Shown: one piece after another, positions 1-9,046 of the stretch
Layout of the letters: each line of letters starts with the position of its first letter
How positions within the stretch are numbered: the first letter of the stretch is position 1
From: an uncultured Candidatus Melainabacteria bacterium
GTDB taxonomy: Bacteria > Cyanobacteriota > Vampirovibrionia > Gastranaerophilales > Gastranaerophilaceae
DNA: 64,000 nt
Direction: 5' to 3'
Assembly (NCBI GenBank): GCA_934777245.1
Contig: CAKVND010000001.1
Coordinates: forward strand, 30,980-94,979
Notes under the pieces: generated by a model
Seen by the model: the letters and a program-made list of their open reading frames with translations, nothing else
Told to the model about the DNA's origin: nothing
The model's database searches: none
Program-made: the position numbers and the translations under genes

Positions 1-107
1 TTGCCACGAAAATCTGGCGATTTTCTCACAATGACGCCACACTTGAAACTCCGGCACCCAGTCATTGCGAGAAGCGACTGCCATTAAGGCGACGAAGCAA
101 TCCATTG
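1..107. repeat. Intergenic repeat, two parts
   Basis: Bases 1-35, read on the minus strand, match the copy at 22188-22226 closely: both have the form GTCATTG..AGAAAATCGC..GATTTTCGTGGCAA with a small AAAATC/GATTTT hairpin. Bases 61-106 carry the related GTCATTGCGAG...CGACGAAGCAATCC block. Degenerate relatives lie near 23900-23935 and 50513-50552. This is a dispersed non-coding repeat; no ORF is visible. Confidence 0.55.
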
Positions 108-251
108 TATAAAAACAAACTAGCATATACTTTATCAACTTAAATTTTATTCAAACAGTAATAACAACAAAAAGGAAATTGCAAACACATTTAATTTTTT
201 AATACAAACATCTTATTTTGTAAATTTTTGTAAAGATTATAACAAAATTCC

Positions 252-278
252 TAAAGTTTTTGAAAAATATGCCGATAA
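252..278 (+). promoter_or_regulatory. Sigma-28 (FliA-type) promoter for the 137-aa gene
   Basis: The sequence is TAAAGTTT (252-259), an 11-nt spacer, then GCCGATAA (271-278). This is an exact match to the classical sigma-28 consensus with the right spacing. The gene start at 309 gives a 5' leader of roughly 25 nt. The same box precedes the two giant genes at 33257 and 39446. Confidence 0.85.
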
Positions 279-308
279 CATTATTACAAAGAATAGGGAC
301 AGACGGAT

Positions 309-722
309 ATGGCAGAAACATTTAATCTGAATAATTTCTTACAAACGTACAAAACTCAAACATACGATCCGACAAAACAGCACGCAGCTGCTGAAGAGCG
401 CATGGAAGAGCGTTTGCAAGAACAAGCAGCAGAAGCCGTTAAAAACAAAGGTTTTCTATCACTAACATTATCTGAAAAAATGGCAGAATTAGGAGTCGGC
501 GAAAGGGTTCTTCAACAAGTTGCAGATACTGCAACAGGCCTTGTTACAGATATTGTTAACCCATTAAATGATTATTTAAAAAAATACGAAAATATTTTTG
601 ACCAAAGAGTATACCACTCAGAAATTCAAAGTTATGCAAAACAAATGTTCTTCGCTTCTCAAGCAATGAAACAAGAAGCATCCGAAGATACAACCGGACA
701 AAACTTCGTATATGATATGTAA
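309..722 (+). CDS. Hypothetical 137-aa protein, sigma-28 regulated
   Basis: I do not recognise this protein. It is soluble-looking, has no signal peptide or membrane segment, is rich in Glu, Gln and Ala, and is probably largely helical, with a charged stretch around residues 25-47 (EERMEERLQEQAAEAV). Its main clue is the upstream promoter: a perfect sigma-28 box ends 30 bp before the ATG, so it should be expressed with late flagellar genes. Candidates consistent with that are a flagellar-associated or flagellum-exported protein. It does not resemble FlgM or flagellin by eye. A hairpin terminator follows at 751-781, so it is probably monocistronic. Confidence 0.75.
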   Translation: MAETFNLNNFLQTYKTQTYDPTKQHAAAEERMEERLQEQAAEAVKNKGFLSLTLSEKMAELGVGERVLQQVADTATGLVTDIVNPLNDYLKKYENIFDQRVYHSEIQSYAKQMFFASQAMKQEASEDTTGQNFVYDM

Positions 723-750
723 TTCTCACTCCTTTTTTTTAATACATAAC

Positions 751-781
751 GTTCACACATAGTGTGAGCATTATTTTTTAT
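751..781 (+). terminator. Rho-independent terminator
   Basis: An 8-bp stem GTTCACAC/GTGTGAGC (one G-T pair) with an ATA loop is followed by ATTATTTTTTA. It ends the 309-722 transcript. Confidence 0.6.
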
Positions 782-829
782 AAAAATTAATTGTGCAAAA
801 ATTTATGCCATTAAGGTATAATTGTTTTT

Positions 830-3034
830 ATGAAATACGCATTGGTTTTAGTAAATATAAAAGGACTTGGTGTTAAGACTTTTAGTTATTTAATTCCTGA
901 TGAGATGAAATCAATCATCCAAATCGGGCAAGCTGTTCTTGTGCCTTTTGGCAGACAAGGTTTGATTAACGCGTTCATTGTCGGCTTTTCAGATTATCTT
1001 CCGGGGGATTTTCGCGCAAAAAAAATAAATAAAATCATTGACACGACACCTCTTTTTTCTTTAAAATACTTAAAACTTTTAGAATGGGTGGCAAATTATT
1101 ATTGTACAGATTTCGTAACTGTTTTAAATGCAGCACTTCCAATGAAATTAATAGAAAAAAACGCAAAAATAGAACTTTCTGTTGCTTTTATTAACGATGA
1201 AGCTGAAGGACTTACAAAAAGACAAAAAGAAATCCTTGTATTATTAAAAGAGCGCGGTAAATGTTCTTTAATAGAATTTGAAGAAATTGCCAAAACAACG
1301 CGAACAACGATGAAAAAGCTTGCGGAACTCGGTTGTATAAAAATTGAGCAAGAATATATTTACAGAAATCCGCTTGCAATCTTCAAAAACGTAGAAACAG
1401 AACCGCTTTACGAACTTTCAGGCGAACAAGTTACTGCTTACGAAGGTATAAAAGCTAAAATGAAATCACCAAACCCGATTTTATTACATGGCGTTACCGC
1501 TTCCGGCAAAACCGAAGTTTATTTTAAGCTAATCAAAGATGTAATTGATTCCGGTAGAAATGTTTTATTTTTAGCTCCTGAAATCGCCTTGGCGTCTCAA
1601 CTTACAAAGCGACTTGCACGCAAATTCGGAATTCGAGATGTCGCAATTTGGCATAGTAGCATTTCTGAAGGTGAAAAATATGACGTTTGGCAAAGGCTTT
1701 ATAAAAACGATATTAAAATTCTTGCAGGTGCGCGTTCGGCGGTTTTTGCACCTCTACAAAATATCGGTCTGATTATTATTGACGAAGAACACGAAAGTGC
1801 TTATAAACAAACAAATCCGGCACCAAGGTATGATGCAAGAATTGTAGCCAGACGCCTTGCACAATTCCACCAAGCGCCATTACTTCTAGGTTCTGCGACT
1901 CCGGATATTTCGACTTATTATTATGCGACGAACAATAATAATTTGTTTGAAATGCGAAAACGTTTCAACAATTCACCGCTTGCGAAACCACAAGTTATTA
2001 ATATGCAAGAATATGGTAAAGCGTCTTATCGCGGTATAATTTCGAAACCATTACAAACAGAAATAACAGAAACTCTTGAGCGCAATCAACAAGTTATTTT
2101 GTTAATGAACAGACGCGGATATTCGACTTATACTCAATGTAAAGCTTGCGGAACGGTTATAGAGTGTCCGGATTGTTCTATTCCAATGATTTGGCACACT
2201 AGCGTAAAGAAACTAAAATGCCATTATTGCAATAGAGAAATGAGTTTTCCTGATTATTGTCCACAATGCGGTAGCGATGCGTTGTCTACCTCCGGAGTCG
2301 GAACGCAGAAAATCGAAACTTTGATTAAAGAGCTTTATCCTTACGCGCGAGTTGAAAGAATTGACAGCGACATTTTAACGAGAAAAAATGCGCATATAGA
2401 GCTTTTAAATAAATTCCAAAACGGTGAAATTGATATTTTAGTCGGAACGCAAATGATTGCAAAAGGTCTTGATAATCCAAACGTTACGTTAGTGGGAGTA
2501 TTGAGCGCAGATTCAGGATTTAATATTCCGGACTTTAGAGCTTCCGAACGTGGGTTTCAATTACTCACACAGGTTGCAGGACGCGCCGGAAGAGGAGAAT
2601 TTAAGGGTAAAGTTTTATTCCAAACATATAATCCCGATTATTATGCTTTTCAAACAGCTAAAGCACAAGATTATGAAAAATTTTTCGAAACTGAAATCAA
2701 AGCAAGACAAGAATTTGACTATCCGCCGTTTAGCCAAATTATTCGATTAATTTTATCTTCACAGAACAATTTTAGGGCTGAAAAATCAGCAATGGAAATT
2801 GCACTAAGATTGACTACAATGACTGAAAAGTTTGGTTTTGGCGAATACTTAGAAACATTAGGTCCAACTCCTTGTGTTATCGAGAAATTAAACGGTTACT
2901 ACAGATTTCAAATTTTGATTAAAAACAAATTATCCCAAAAAGGACACGATTTTGTATCAAAATTTTTGAGCAAAATAACGCTTCCTAAAGACATAAAACT
3001 TGCAATTGACGTAGATCCTTTGGATATTTTATAA
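830..3034 (+). CDS. priA: Primosomal protein N' (replication restart helicase PriA)
   Basis: PriA is a 3'-5' superfamily 2 helicase that reloads the replisome at stalled forks. At 734 aa it has the usual family length. Visible features are the Walker A region (LLHGVTASGKTEVY, about residue 220), the DEEH box (IIIDEEHES), GSATPD, a cysteine-rich zinc-binding insert (CKACG..CPDC..CHYC..CPQCG, about 440-490), and the C-terminal helicase motifs GTQMIAKGLD and QVAGRAGR. There is no clear ribosome site. A TATAAT at 817-822 sits only 7 bp before the ATG, so the message may be leaderless; the -35 candidate is weak (around 791-799). Confidence 0.97.
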   Translation: MKYALVLVNIKGLGVKTFSYLIPDEMKSIIQIGQAVLVPFGRQGLINAFIVGFSDYLPGDFRAKKINKIIDTTPLFSLKYLKLLEWVANYYCTDFVTVLNAALPMKLIEKNAKIELSVAFINDEAEGLTKRQKEILVLLKERGKCSLIEFEEIAKTTRTTMKKLAELGCIKIEQEYIYRNPLAIFKNVETEPLYELSGEQVTAYEGIKAKMKSPNPILLHGVTASGKTEVYFKLIKDVIDSGRNVLFLAPEIALASQLTKRLARKFGIRDVAIWHSSISEGEKYDVWQRLYKNDIKILAGARSAVFAPLQNIGLIIIDEEHESAYKQTNPAPRYDARIVARRLAQFHQAPLLLGSATPDISTYYYATNNNNLFEMRKRFNNSPLAKPQVINMQEYGKASYRGIISKPLQTEITETLERNQQVILLMNRRGYSTYTQCKACGTVIECPDCSIPMIWHTSVKKLKCHYCNREMSFPDYCPQCGSDALSTSGVGTQKIETLIKELYPYARVERIDSDILTRKNAHIELLNKFQNGEIDILVGTQMIAKGLDNPNVTLVGVLSADSGFNIPDFRASERGFQLLTQVAGRAGRGEFKGKVLFQTYNPDYYAFQTAKAQDYEKFFETEIKARQEFDYPPFSQIIRLILSSQNNFRAEKSAMEIALRLTTMTEKFGFGEYLETLGPTPCVIEKLNGYYRFQILIKNKLSQKGHDFVSKFLSKITLPKDIKLAIDVDPLDIL

Positions 3035-3050
3035 ATAAAAATTATTTTTA

Positions 3051-3066
3051 TAGACCAAATGGTCTA
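3051..3066. promoter_or_regulatory. Short perfect palindrome (possible operator)
   Basis: TAGACCA-AA-TGGTCTA is a perfect 16-bp inverted repeat about 90 bp upstream of the next gene. With a two-base centre it fits a dimeric repressor site better than an RNA hairpin. No regulator can be named. Confidence 0.35.
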
Positions 3067-3156
3067 TACAGTTAATCCTAAATTTTAACCTACTGATTGA
3101 TGGCATGGGCATGTCAATTTAGTAGACTATTATTAAGGGAGAGAGAGTATACTATT

Positions 3157-4200
3157 ATGAAGAGAACATTGTTGTTTTTGGGCATGTTTTTATCAATGTT
3201 AGCAGTTTCTGCAGAAGAAAATGTTTTACAGTCTATTGAAATCGTGCCGGTTAAGGATACATATAATATTGTTTTGGTTTCAGATAAAGCCGTTGACGTT
3301 AAGAAAACTGTTAAAGCACCAAATCAAATCACATTAAATATGAAAGATATTAGAGCTTCAAAAACTCTAAATACTGTTTATAACAACGTTTCCAACGTAG
3401 ATACAGTTATGGTTGAACCTGCAGGAAATGGAATCAGTATATTCTTCCAAGCAGAAAATGCAGCGGGCGCAAGTGTTTCATTCGATTCTTTAGCTCCTGT
3501 TATGCCAAAGAAAGCAGAAACACAAAGCGTTAAATTGAGCAATCCAATTGAAAGCTATGCTCCGATTTATAAAGAAGATATGAATCAAGCTAAAACTTCA
3601 AGCTTATTTCAACGTTTGCAAAAATCTTCTGCAGTAGAAGGTATTAAAGATTCTGTTGATGAAGATACTGTTTCTGATACAGCAAACAAAGCTTTTTCTT
3701 TCGGACTAGTTGGATTGTTAGCTTTTGCAGTTATCAGATTATTCAAACGTAAAGAACCGGATATGAAAATCGGCCTATCTCAAAGCTTAACTGATAGAGA
3801 AATTGAAATGTACAAAGGCGCACAACAAATCGGTTCATCTCACATTGCTCCTGAAAAACCATTTACAACTGTTAATTATGGTTTAAACGCTTATCAAAGA
3901 GAAAACAGAAATCCTTATGAATCAGAAGCTCCAATTCATAATCCTAGATTGAGAAATTTTGTTAATCCAATACAACAACAAAATATACAAACAATGAGCC
4001 AGCCTCAAAGACAAGCAACAGCTGTTCAACAAGCAGTTAGAAAAAATACAACTCCTGTTAATACAGCACCCGTTAATCAATCAAATCCAAATATTGACAA
4101 CTTGAAATTCTTGGAATCAATGACCGCAATTTATGAAAAAAGCGGCAGACACGATTTGGCACAAGGCTTGAAGGCTAGTTTGAATAAGAATTTGAAATAA
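3157..4200 (+). CDS. Exported, membrane-anchored AMIN-like protein
   Basis: The protein has 347 aa. The start is the ATG at 3157: a GGGAGAGAG ribosome site lies just upstream, and the protein then begins with a proper signal peptide (MKRTLLFLGMFLSMLAVSA). In-frame residues before it have neither. Residues about 25-115 alternate short beta strands (IEIVPVKDTYNIVLVSD, ...ITLNMKDIR) in a way that resembles AMIN domains of cell-envelope and pilus-secretin proteins. A single membrane segment follows near 180-197 (FGLVGLLAFAVIRLF), then a Gln/Asn-rich tail. The likely location is the envelope. A role in peptidoglycan or pilus binding is inferred from the AMIN-like fold only. Confidence 0.7.
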   Translation: MKRTLLFLGMFLSMLAVSAEENVLQSIEIVPVKDTYNIVLVSDKAVDVKKTVKAPNQITLNMKDIRASKTLNTVYNNVSNVDTVMVEPAGNGISIFFQAENAAGASVSFDSLAPVMPKKAETQSVKLSNPIESYAPIYKEDMNQAKTSSLFQRLQKSSAVEGIKDSVDEDTVSDTANKAFSFGLVGLLAFAVIRLFKRKEPDMKIGLSQSLTDREIEMYKGAQQIGSSHIAPEKPFTTVNYGLNAYQRENRNPYESEAPIHNPRLRNFVNPIQQQNIQTMSQPQRQATAVQQAVRKNTTPVNTAPVNQSNPNIDNLKFLESMTAIYEKSGRHDLAQGLKASLNKNLK

Positions 4201-4213
4201 ATAATTAAATAAT

Positions 4214-4247
4214 AAAAAATGGTGCATCTACAGATGCACCATTTTTT
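4214..4247. terminator. Bidirectional terminator
   Basis: An 11-bp perfect stem ATGGTGCATCT/AGATGCACCAT has a 2-base centre, with an A-run before and a T-run after. It separates the convergent genes ending at 4200 (+) and 4253 (-). Confidence 0.85.
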
Positions 4248-4252
4248 ATTAT

Positions 4253-4858
4253 TTAAACCAAATTAATAACATCCAGATTTCTAAATTCAAAAATCTTTTT
4301 CGTATTACCTTTTAATTTTTCTTCTGCCAACATTGCACCGACAATTGCTTCCAGTTGTGCAACCGGCATCATGTTGGTTGGAAGTTCATCGAATCCGTAT
4401 TCAAACTTCAAAGCAGATTGCAAAAACTTGCAGTCTGCAGATGAACGTTCTTTATAATTCGAATAAAGATTAAACTTTTGTCTTGATAAATAAACTTCAA
4501 AACGCGAAATATCAACGCCTTCATTTTTTAAATTCAAAAAGAGTTCAGATCCTCTTGTCGAAAATCGCTGCATCCAATTATCACGATTCAGAAATTCTTT
4601 TTCATTAGAATGAATTAGTTGGTAAGGTTTAGATAGTACTCTCCATTTGCCTTCAAGCATTGTATTATCCCAAGGCAAAGAAATGCAAAATACAGAACTT
4701 TTTAATGAAGTATAATTATCAAAAAACAACTGCACATCATTCATTGAAAACAATTTATCGACATAAATAAGTTTACCGGTTGCAATTTCTCCTACAGCTA
4801 CACCTGTTTCTATAGAAGAAGTCGGCCCTAATGAAATTCCGACAGAATGAGTTATCAT
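4253..4858 (-). CDS. Hypothetical protein in the mot operon
   Basis: This 201-aa protein is not recognised with certainty. The N-terminus (VGISLGPTSSIETGVAVGEI...GKLIYVDKLF) has the look of an RNase H/actin-like fold, with a glycine-rich turn followed by a strand. It could belong with the DUF429-type predicted nucleases, which is a guess from pattern only. Its ATG overlaps the motB stop by 4 bp (ATGA), so it is translationally coupled to motA-motB and ends at a strong terminator. A motility-linked role is inferred from that coupling. Confidence 0.7.
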   Translation of the reverse strand: MITHSVGISLGPTSSIETGVAVGEIATGKLIYVDKLFSMNDVQLFFDNYTSLKSSVFCISLPWDNTMLEGKWRVLSKPYQLIHSNEKEFLNRDNWMQRFSTRGSELFLNLKNEGVDISRFEVYLSRQKFNLYSNYKERSSADCKFLQSALKFEYGFDELPTNMMPVAQLEAIVGAMLAEEKLKGNTKKIFEFRNLDVINLV

Positions 4859-5934
4859 AATCCAAAATCCTCGTCTTCCGGAATGTTTGTATTAAGCTTA
4901 ATTACACGCTTTTCAACCGCCGGCATTACATTTGTATCATCGCTATTTTCAGGAACATCTTTATCAAGATTTACGTATAATTCCATATTTTTAGGCGATA
5001 ATTTTTCACTCTTTTGCTTTTCTATCATTCGTTTTTGGTTTTCTTCCAACAGTTTTCTTGCAGCCGGAGAAATTGAATCGCCTTCAACTGCCGTGATAAC
5101 CGCTTGTCTTTGTTTTTGAATAGCCTCTTGTTGACTCTTAGTTAATTTAAGCGTGTTATCGTTTCTAGTTTCAAACTCACGTCTGTATTTATTTTTCATA
5201 ATCAGAATTTCTACGCGTCTGTTTGCCGGATCTTTAGGAGAAATTGCACCTTCTACCGGACGAGTTGCGGCATATCCTACAGCAGAAAACAAAGATGGAG
5301 AGAATTTAAATCGGTCTATCATATATCTTACGACAGACGAAGCTCTGGCAGAAGATAACTCCCAATTAGACGGATATTGTTGACTTCTAATCGGATCACT
5401 ATCTGTATGACCTTCTACTCTCATATAGTGAAGAACAAATTTTTTACAAATTAATACTCCGACTTTATCTAGAAGTTTTTTTGCATTTCTGTCCAAATAA
5501 GCAGATGCCGGCGCAAATAAATATTTGTCATCAAAAGTTATCAACAAACCTTTATCTGTCATTTTTGTAGTAATACCTGATAATTCTCCGGCTTCAGACA
5601 ATTCTCTTACAGTTTCTTCAATTTCGTTGAAAGAAGTTTCTTCATACTTAGGACTTATGTATTCCAACATAAGGCTTGGAATAAATGAATTTGCTTGTTG
5701 TTCATCAAATAATGAATCGCTACCGTCCATTATTGATTGTTGACCGTCAAGAAGGGTATTTTGACTAAAAGCACTTTTTAAAGATTCTTCAAGCTTTGCA
5801 AAATCGGAAACATCAACTTGCGCAAGAGCATATAATACAACGAATGTTGCAAACAAAAGAGTGATAAAGTCTCCATAAGAAACCAACCAACGCTCAAGAT
5901 TTTCAGGTTCTTCTTGTCGTTTTTTCTTAGCCAT
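4855..5934 (-). CDS. motB: Flagellar motor stator protein MotB
   Basis: MotB anchors the stator to peptidoglycan and forms the proton (or sodium) channel with MotA. The start is set at 5934, giving MAKKKRQEEPENLERW and an 8-bp overlap with motA; a longer reading to 5988 lies inside motA. One membrane helix at about residues 18-40 (SYGDFITLLFATFVVLYAL) carries the key Asp of the ion channel. An OmpA-like peptidoglycan-binding domain follows (VEGHTDSDPIRS...NWELSSARA, about 200-240). The C-terminal tail of around 100 residues, charged and Lys/Glu-rich, is longer than in many MotB proteins. Confidence 0.95.
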   Translation of the reverse strand: MAKKKRQEEPENLERWLVSYGDFITLLFATFVVLYALAQVDVSDFAKLEESLKSAFSQNTLLDGQQSIMDGSDSLFDEQQANSFIPSLMLEYISPKYEETSFNEIEETVRELSEAGELSGITTKMTDKGLLITFDDKYLFAPASAYLDRNAKKLLDKVGVLICKKFVLHYMRVEGHTDSDPIRSQQYPSNWELSSARASSVVRYMIDRFKFSPSLFSAVGYAATRPVEGAISPKDPANRRVEILIMKNKYRREFETRNDNTLKLTKSQQEAIQKQRQAVITAVEGDSISPAARKLLEENQKRMIEKQKSEKLSPKNMELYVNLDKDVPENSDDTNVMPAVEKRVIKLNTNIPEDEDFGL

Positions 5935-6697
5935 TAGCTTCCTTATCCTTAGCTTCTTCCAATACGAATGAACGTAATTTTCTTTCAATCAAAACAGGGC
6001 TTTCTCCGGCTTGGATTGATAAAACCCCTTCAAGTATCATATTCTTATATAATAACACATCTTGATAAATAAATTTAATTCTTGTACCAAGCGGAATCAT
6101 TACAAGGTTTGCTGCGAACAAACCATAAATTGTAGCAACGAACGCAACCGCAATACCTGCACCAAGTTTAGACGGGTCAGACAAGTTCTGCATAACCTGA
6201 ATCAAACCAAGAACGGCACCGATGATACCAAGTGTTGGAGAATAACCGCCAAATGATTCATAAACTTTTGCAGCATTATGAACATAATTTTCTAACTGTT
6301 CAATTTGATTTTCCATCATTTCTCTAACAAGCGTCGGGTCAGTACCGTCGGCAACAGCGCCCAAACCTAGAGTTAAAAGCGAGTCAGACGCATTATTCGC
6401 TTCTTTTTCAAGAGCAATAATACCTTCTTTTCTTGCTTTTGTAGCAAATCCGCCAATTTCAGTAATAAGTGCATTAAAATCAGCTTTTGGAGGCATAAAC
6501 ACGTCTTTAAGAATTTTTACAGCAGAAACTAAAACCTTCGGAGGGAAACTTAACACAACCGCACCGCAAGTACCACCAAGTACAATAAAAGCAGCTGTAA
6601 TCTGTAGCAACTGTCCAATGTTACCACCTTCCATGGCTTGCCCTGTCAGAATGAATGTTATACCGAGAAACATCCCAACTATTGCAAATATATCCAT
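5927..6697 (-). CDS. motA: Flagellar motor stator protein MotA
   Basis: This 256-aa protein has the expected four membrane segments: two near the N-terminus (FAIVGMFLGITFILTG and ITAAFIVLGGTCGAVVLS), then a cytoplasmic loop that contacts FliG, then two more (TLGIIGAVLGLIQVM and AVAFVATIYGLFAANLVMIP). It forms the stator with MotB, encoded immediately downstream with an 8-bp overlap. It is the first gene of a motA-motB-unknown operon. No sigma-28 box like those at 252, 38732 or 43612 is visible upstream, so it is probably under another sigma factor. Confidence 0.96.
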   Translation of the reverse strand: MDIFAIVGMFLGITFILTGQAMEGGNIGQLLQITAAFIVLGGTCGAVVLSFPPKVLVSAVKILKDVFMPPKADFNALITEIGGFATKARKEGIIALEKEANNASDSLLTLGLGAVADGTDPTLVREMMENQIEQLENYVHNAAKVYESFGGYSPTLGIIGAVLGLIQVMQNLSDPSKLGAGIAVAFVATIYGLFAANLVMIPLGTRIKFIYQDVLLYKNMILEGVLSIQAGESPVLIERKLRSFVLEEAKDKEANG

Positions 6698-6836
6698 AAT
6701 TATCTCCGATTTTATACTATTATCCTAGATACATTAAACTATATTTTTGTTGGTTTGTAATCCTTTATATATAGTAGTTTTACTGATGAGAAAATATCTT
6801 TTTTTCGTTTTAATTATGCTGAAAGGAGAAAATATT

Positions 6837-7142
6837 ATGTTCTATGATGTTGTTAAAGCAAAAGATATTATTAATTTAGACGGCAGTAAATTTGAGAGAA
6901 AAACACTAATGGAGAATGGAGATAGCAGTCTTAATATTATAGCTATTAAAAAAGATGAAATCATTGATACACATACTTCTATTGCCGACGCTGCAATTTA
7001 TGTTGTTGATGGCGAAGTTGAATTACATTTTGATGCTGAAAAATTCAAGATCGACAAAGGTGAAATGCTTATGTTTAAGAAAGATAAAGAGCATAAAGTC
7101 TTGGCACTAAAAGATAGTAAATTTTTACTTATTAAAATATAA
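6837..7142 (+). CDS. Cupin-domain protein
   Basis: This small 101-aa single-domain cupin starts at 6837, behind GAAAGGAG. The core reads IDTHTSIADAAIYVVDGEVELHFDAEKFKIDKGEMLMFKKDKEHKVLALKDSKFLLIKI, which follows the cupin motif 1/motif 2 order (H..., then a G-x-G-E/M turn, then H). Metal-binding residues are partial: one His in motif 1 and one in motif 2 are visible. Substrate unknown. Related small cupins often act as stress or metabolite sensors, but nothing here fixes the role. Confidence 0.75.
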   Translation: MFYDVVKAKDIINLDGSKFERKTLMENGDSSLNIIAIKKDEIIDTHTSIADAAIYVVDGEVELHFDAEKFKIDKGEMLMFKKDKEHKVLALKDSKFLLIKI

Positions 7143-7178
7143 AATTAAAGGGTGACTAAAAATCACCCTTTAATTTTA
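7143..7178. terminator. Bidirectional terminator
   Basis: A 13-bp stem AATTAAAGGGTGA/TCACCCTTTAATT has a 7-nt loop and T-rich flanks. It lies between the convergent cupin gene and the 99-aa gene. Confidence 0.75.
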
Positions 7179-7209
7179 TATTTTTTGTATTTTCTTTTGT
7201 ATTATTACC

Positions 7210-7509
7210 TTAATTTTTTTCACTTTTATCATCATCATTTTCTTTTAAATCTTCCTGGATATTATGTCCTGCAAGAGCTCCGGCGCCACCGCATAAAGCC
7301 GCAAGCCCCAGCGTTACAGGAAACAAAGGTCCTGCCATTAAAGAAACAACTCCTAAATAGGCCAAACCTGCACCAGCACCAACTATAGCACCTTTTCCGC
7401 CTTTAAAATTAACAGATTCGTCATGTACTGCACTGCTTTTATGCTTTACAGATTTGTTTTGCAAGTAAGATTTTGCATAATTAACATTGGATACTGCAGA
7501 AATTTTCAT
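7210..7509 (-). CDS. Small Gly/Ala-rich membrane protein with NFKG leader
   Basis: This 99-aa protein is not recognised. An Asn/Ser/Lys-rich N-terminus runs up to VNFKG (residues 33-37). It is followed by two hydrophobic glycine-rich segments (about 40-60 and 66-84) and a charged tail (EDLKENDDDKSEKN). The double hydrophobic stretch suggests a helical hairpin in the membrane. The ribosome site AAAGGGGG sits 3-4 nt before the ATG. The NFKG leader recurs in several unrelated proteins in this window (see findings). Confidence 0.65.
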   Translation of the reverse strand: MKISAVSNVNYAKSYLQNKSVKHKSSAVHDESVNFKGGKGAIVGAGAGLAYLGVVSLMAGPLFPVTLGLAALCGGAGALAGHNIQEDLKENDDDKSEKN

Positions 7510-7681
7510 ATAACCCCCTTTATTAATAACACATAAGATATTGTAGCAAACTTGAATATTTGTGTCAATGAAGATTACTGGTTTTTACAATTTACTTGCT
7601 AATGTTTACAAAAAAGAGTATAATAAGACATATTCTGTATAAGTACTTAAATCCTTCATAAGGAAAGGTTTTGTCGAGGTT

Positions 7682-8224
7682 ATGTGTATAAATAGCAATA
7701 TAAGCTTCAAATCATCGCCTTATGACCGTTTTATTAAATATGTGCCCAATAAAGATATTAAAAATCCGGTAAAATATAATAAAGCAGGTCAGCTTCTTGC
7801 GAGTCCGCATTGGAACAGGCTTGCTCTTGGGATTACTGCTATTACCACACAGCCTTGGATAGATTATTATAATCCAGATGTTGACAGAGATACTGCTAAA
7901 ACATCTTTCTGCAGAACTTTAGCTAAAATTCCGGTCTGTACAACTGTTGGTTTTATTGTAAGAGGTGGAGTTTATAAGCTTACTGAAAAATTTATGCACA
8001 GCTCTGAAAACGAAGGTTCTACTCTATTTACACCAAAGGCAATTTTACAGGAAAAAAATGCCAATATTCGTGAGGCCAAACTAAAGCTTCATAAAAATGC
8101 GTTTTCAACAGTAAGTGCAATAGGAATAATGTTATTCACTAATTTTCTTATAGATGCACCACTTACAACTAAATTCACAAGTATATTCATGAGTAAAATT
8201 TTCAGCAAGGAGCAAAATAAATGA
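7682..8224 (+). CDS. Lineage-specific membrane protein (SFKS leader)
   Basis: This 180-aa protein of unknown function opens with a short leader, MCINSNISFKSSPYDRF. A central part follows with likely membrane segments (about 45-60 and 85-98) and a further hydrophobic segment near 140-160 (AFSTVSAIGIMLFTNFLI). The ATG has GAGG at the right distance. A plausible promoter upstream is TTGCTA-N17-TATAAT, with the TATAAT near 7618. The next gene overlaps its end by 4 bp, so the two are translated as a pair and probably work together. Confidence 0.65.
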   Translation: MCINSNISFKSSPYDRFIKYVPNKDIKNPVKYNKAGQLLASPHWNRLALGITAITTQPWIDYYNPDVDRDTAKTSFCRTLAKIPVCTTVGFIVRGGVYKLTEKFMHSSENEGSTLFTPKAILQEKNANIREAKLKLHKNAFSTVSAIGIMLFTNFLIDAPLTTKFTSIFMSKIFSKEQNK

Positions 8225-8886
8225 GTTCTTTCTTGAAAAATGCATGCAAAAAATATAGTGAAAAAATTTATGATTTATTCGGCAAACACTCAGGGAAAAT
8301 GCTTCTTGCAACAAGTATTATAGGAACAACAGCTTCTTCACTTGCACAAATGGGAGTTATATTTTTTGATGACAAGTATTCTAAAGCCCAAAAAGTTTTT
8401 ATGCTGTCGCAAGAACTCGCAGAATGTATTCTCTCTGCTGGAGCATTGTTTGCTTTAATAAAACCTGTGCAGATAATTACATTAAAAGCCTTAAAATCTG
8501 GAAAGATTCTTTCAAAAGAACTGGTAAATTATCTAAAAAAATATGATATGATTCAAAAAAGAGGACAAATTGATTTTAACATCAAAAATAGCATTGAAGA
8601 TATTATAAGCAAGATTGAAAAATCAGATAATTATTTGAAAGCCTCAGAATACACCAAACAAGCTCTTTTGAGCGAACATAAAACTTCTCTTCACAATTAT
8701 AAGAGAATTGAAGATTCTACAATGGCACTTGCAACAACAGGCGCAACTGCATTTTCAACAGCGGTAATCATACCTATTGGACGAAACAAGATTGCTTCAT
8801 ATAGCCAAAAGAAGAATTATCAATATCAAAATACAAGAAAAGCTCCTCTTAAACCATTTTTAAATAATGAGACTTTAAAACTCTAA
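8221..8886 (+). CDS. Lineage-specific membrane protein, coupled to 7682 gene
   Basis: This 221-aa protein is not recognised. Likely membrane segments are near residues 28-50 (LLATSIIGTTASSLAQMGVIFF), 70-90 (ECILSAGALFALI) and 170-190 (MALATTGATAFSTAVIIPIG). The stretch between is charged and helical (KNSIEDIISKIEKSDNYLKASEYTKQALLSEH, abbreviated here). It starts with an ATGA overlap on the previous gene. The pair resembles in style the tandem pair at 49259/49724, but I see no clear sequence identity between the pairs. Confidence 0.65.
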   Translation: MSSFLKNACKKYSEKIYDLFGKHSGKMLLATSIIGTTASSLAQMGVIFFDDKYSKAQKVFMLSQELAECILSAGALFALIKPVQIITLKALKSGKILSKELVNYLKKYDMIQKRGQIDFNIKNSIEDIISKIEKSDNYLKASEYTKQALLSEHKTSLHNYKRIEDSTMALATTGATAFSTAVIIPIGRNKIASYSQKKNYQYQNTRKAPLKPFLNNETLKL

Positions 8887-8900
8887 GTAAAAAAATAGAT

Positions 8901-8996
8901 TGATATAACAAATTATCATCCATTATACTAGAAGGCGGCTGAAAATATCAGCCGCCTGTAAACTTGTTTTGACTAAAAAATTTATTTGTTATATCA
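8901..8996. repeat. Nested palindromic element
   Basis: Outer arms TGATATAACAAAT (8901-8913) and ATTTGTTATATCA (8984-8996) are perfect inverted repeats. Inside sits a 10-bp hairpin AGGCGGCTGA/TCAGCCGCCT (8933-8957). The inner hairpin could serve as terminator for 7682-8886, but it has no clean T-run. The whole resembles a small fold-back element. Confidence 0.55.
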
Positions 8997-9046
8997 TATT
9001 CATACACTAGCAAGTATATACCAACAACAATAAAGGAATATGTATC

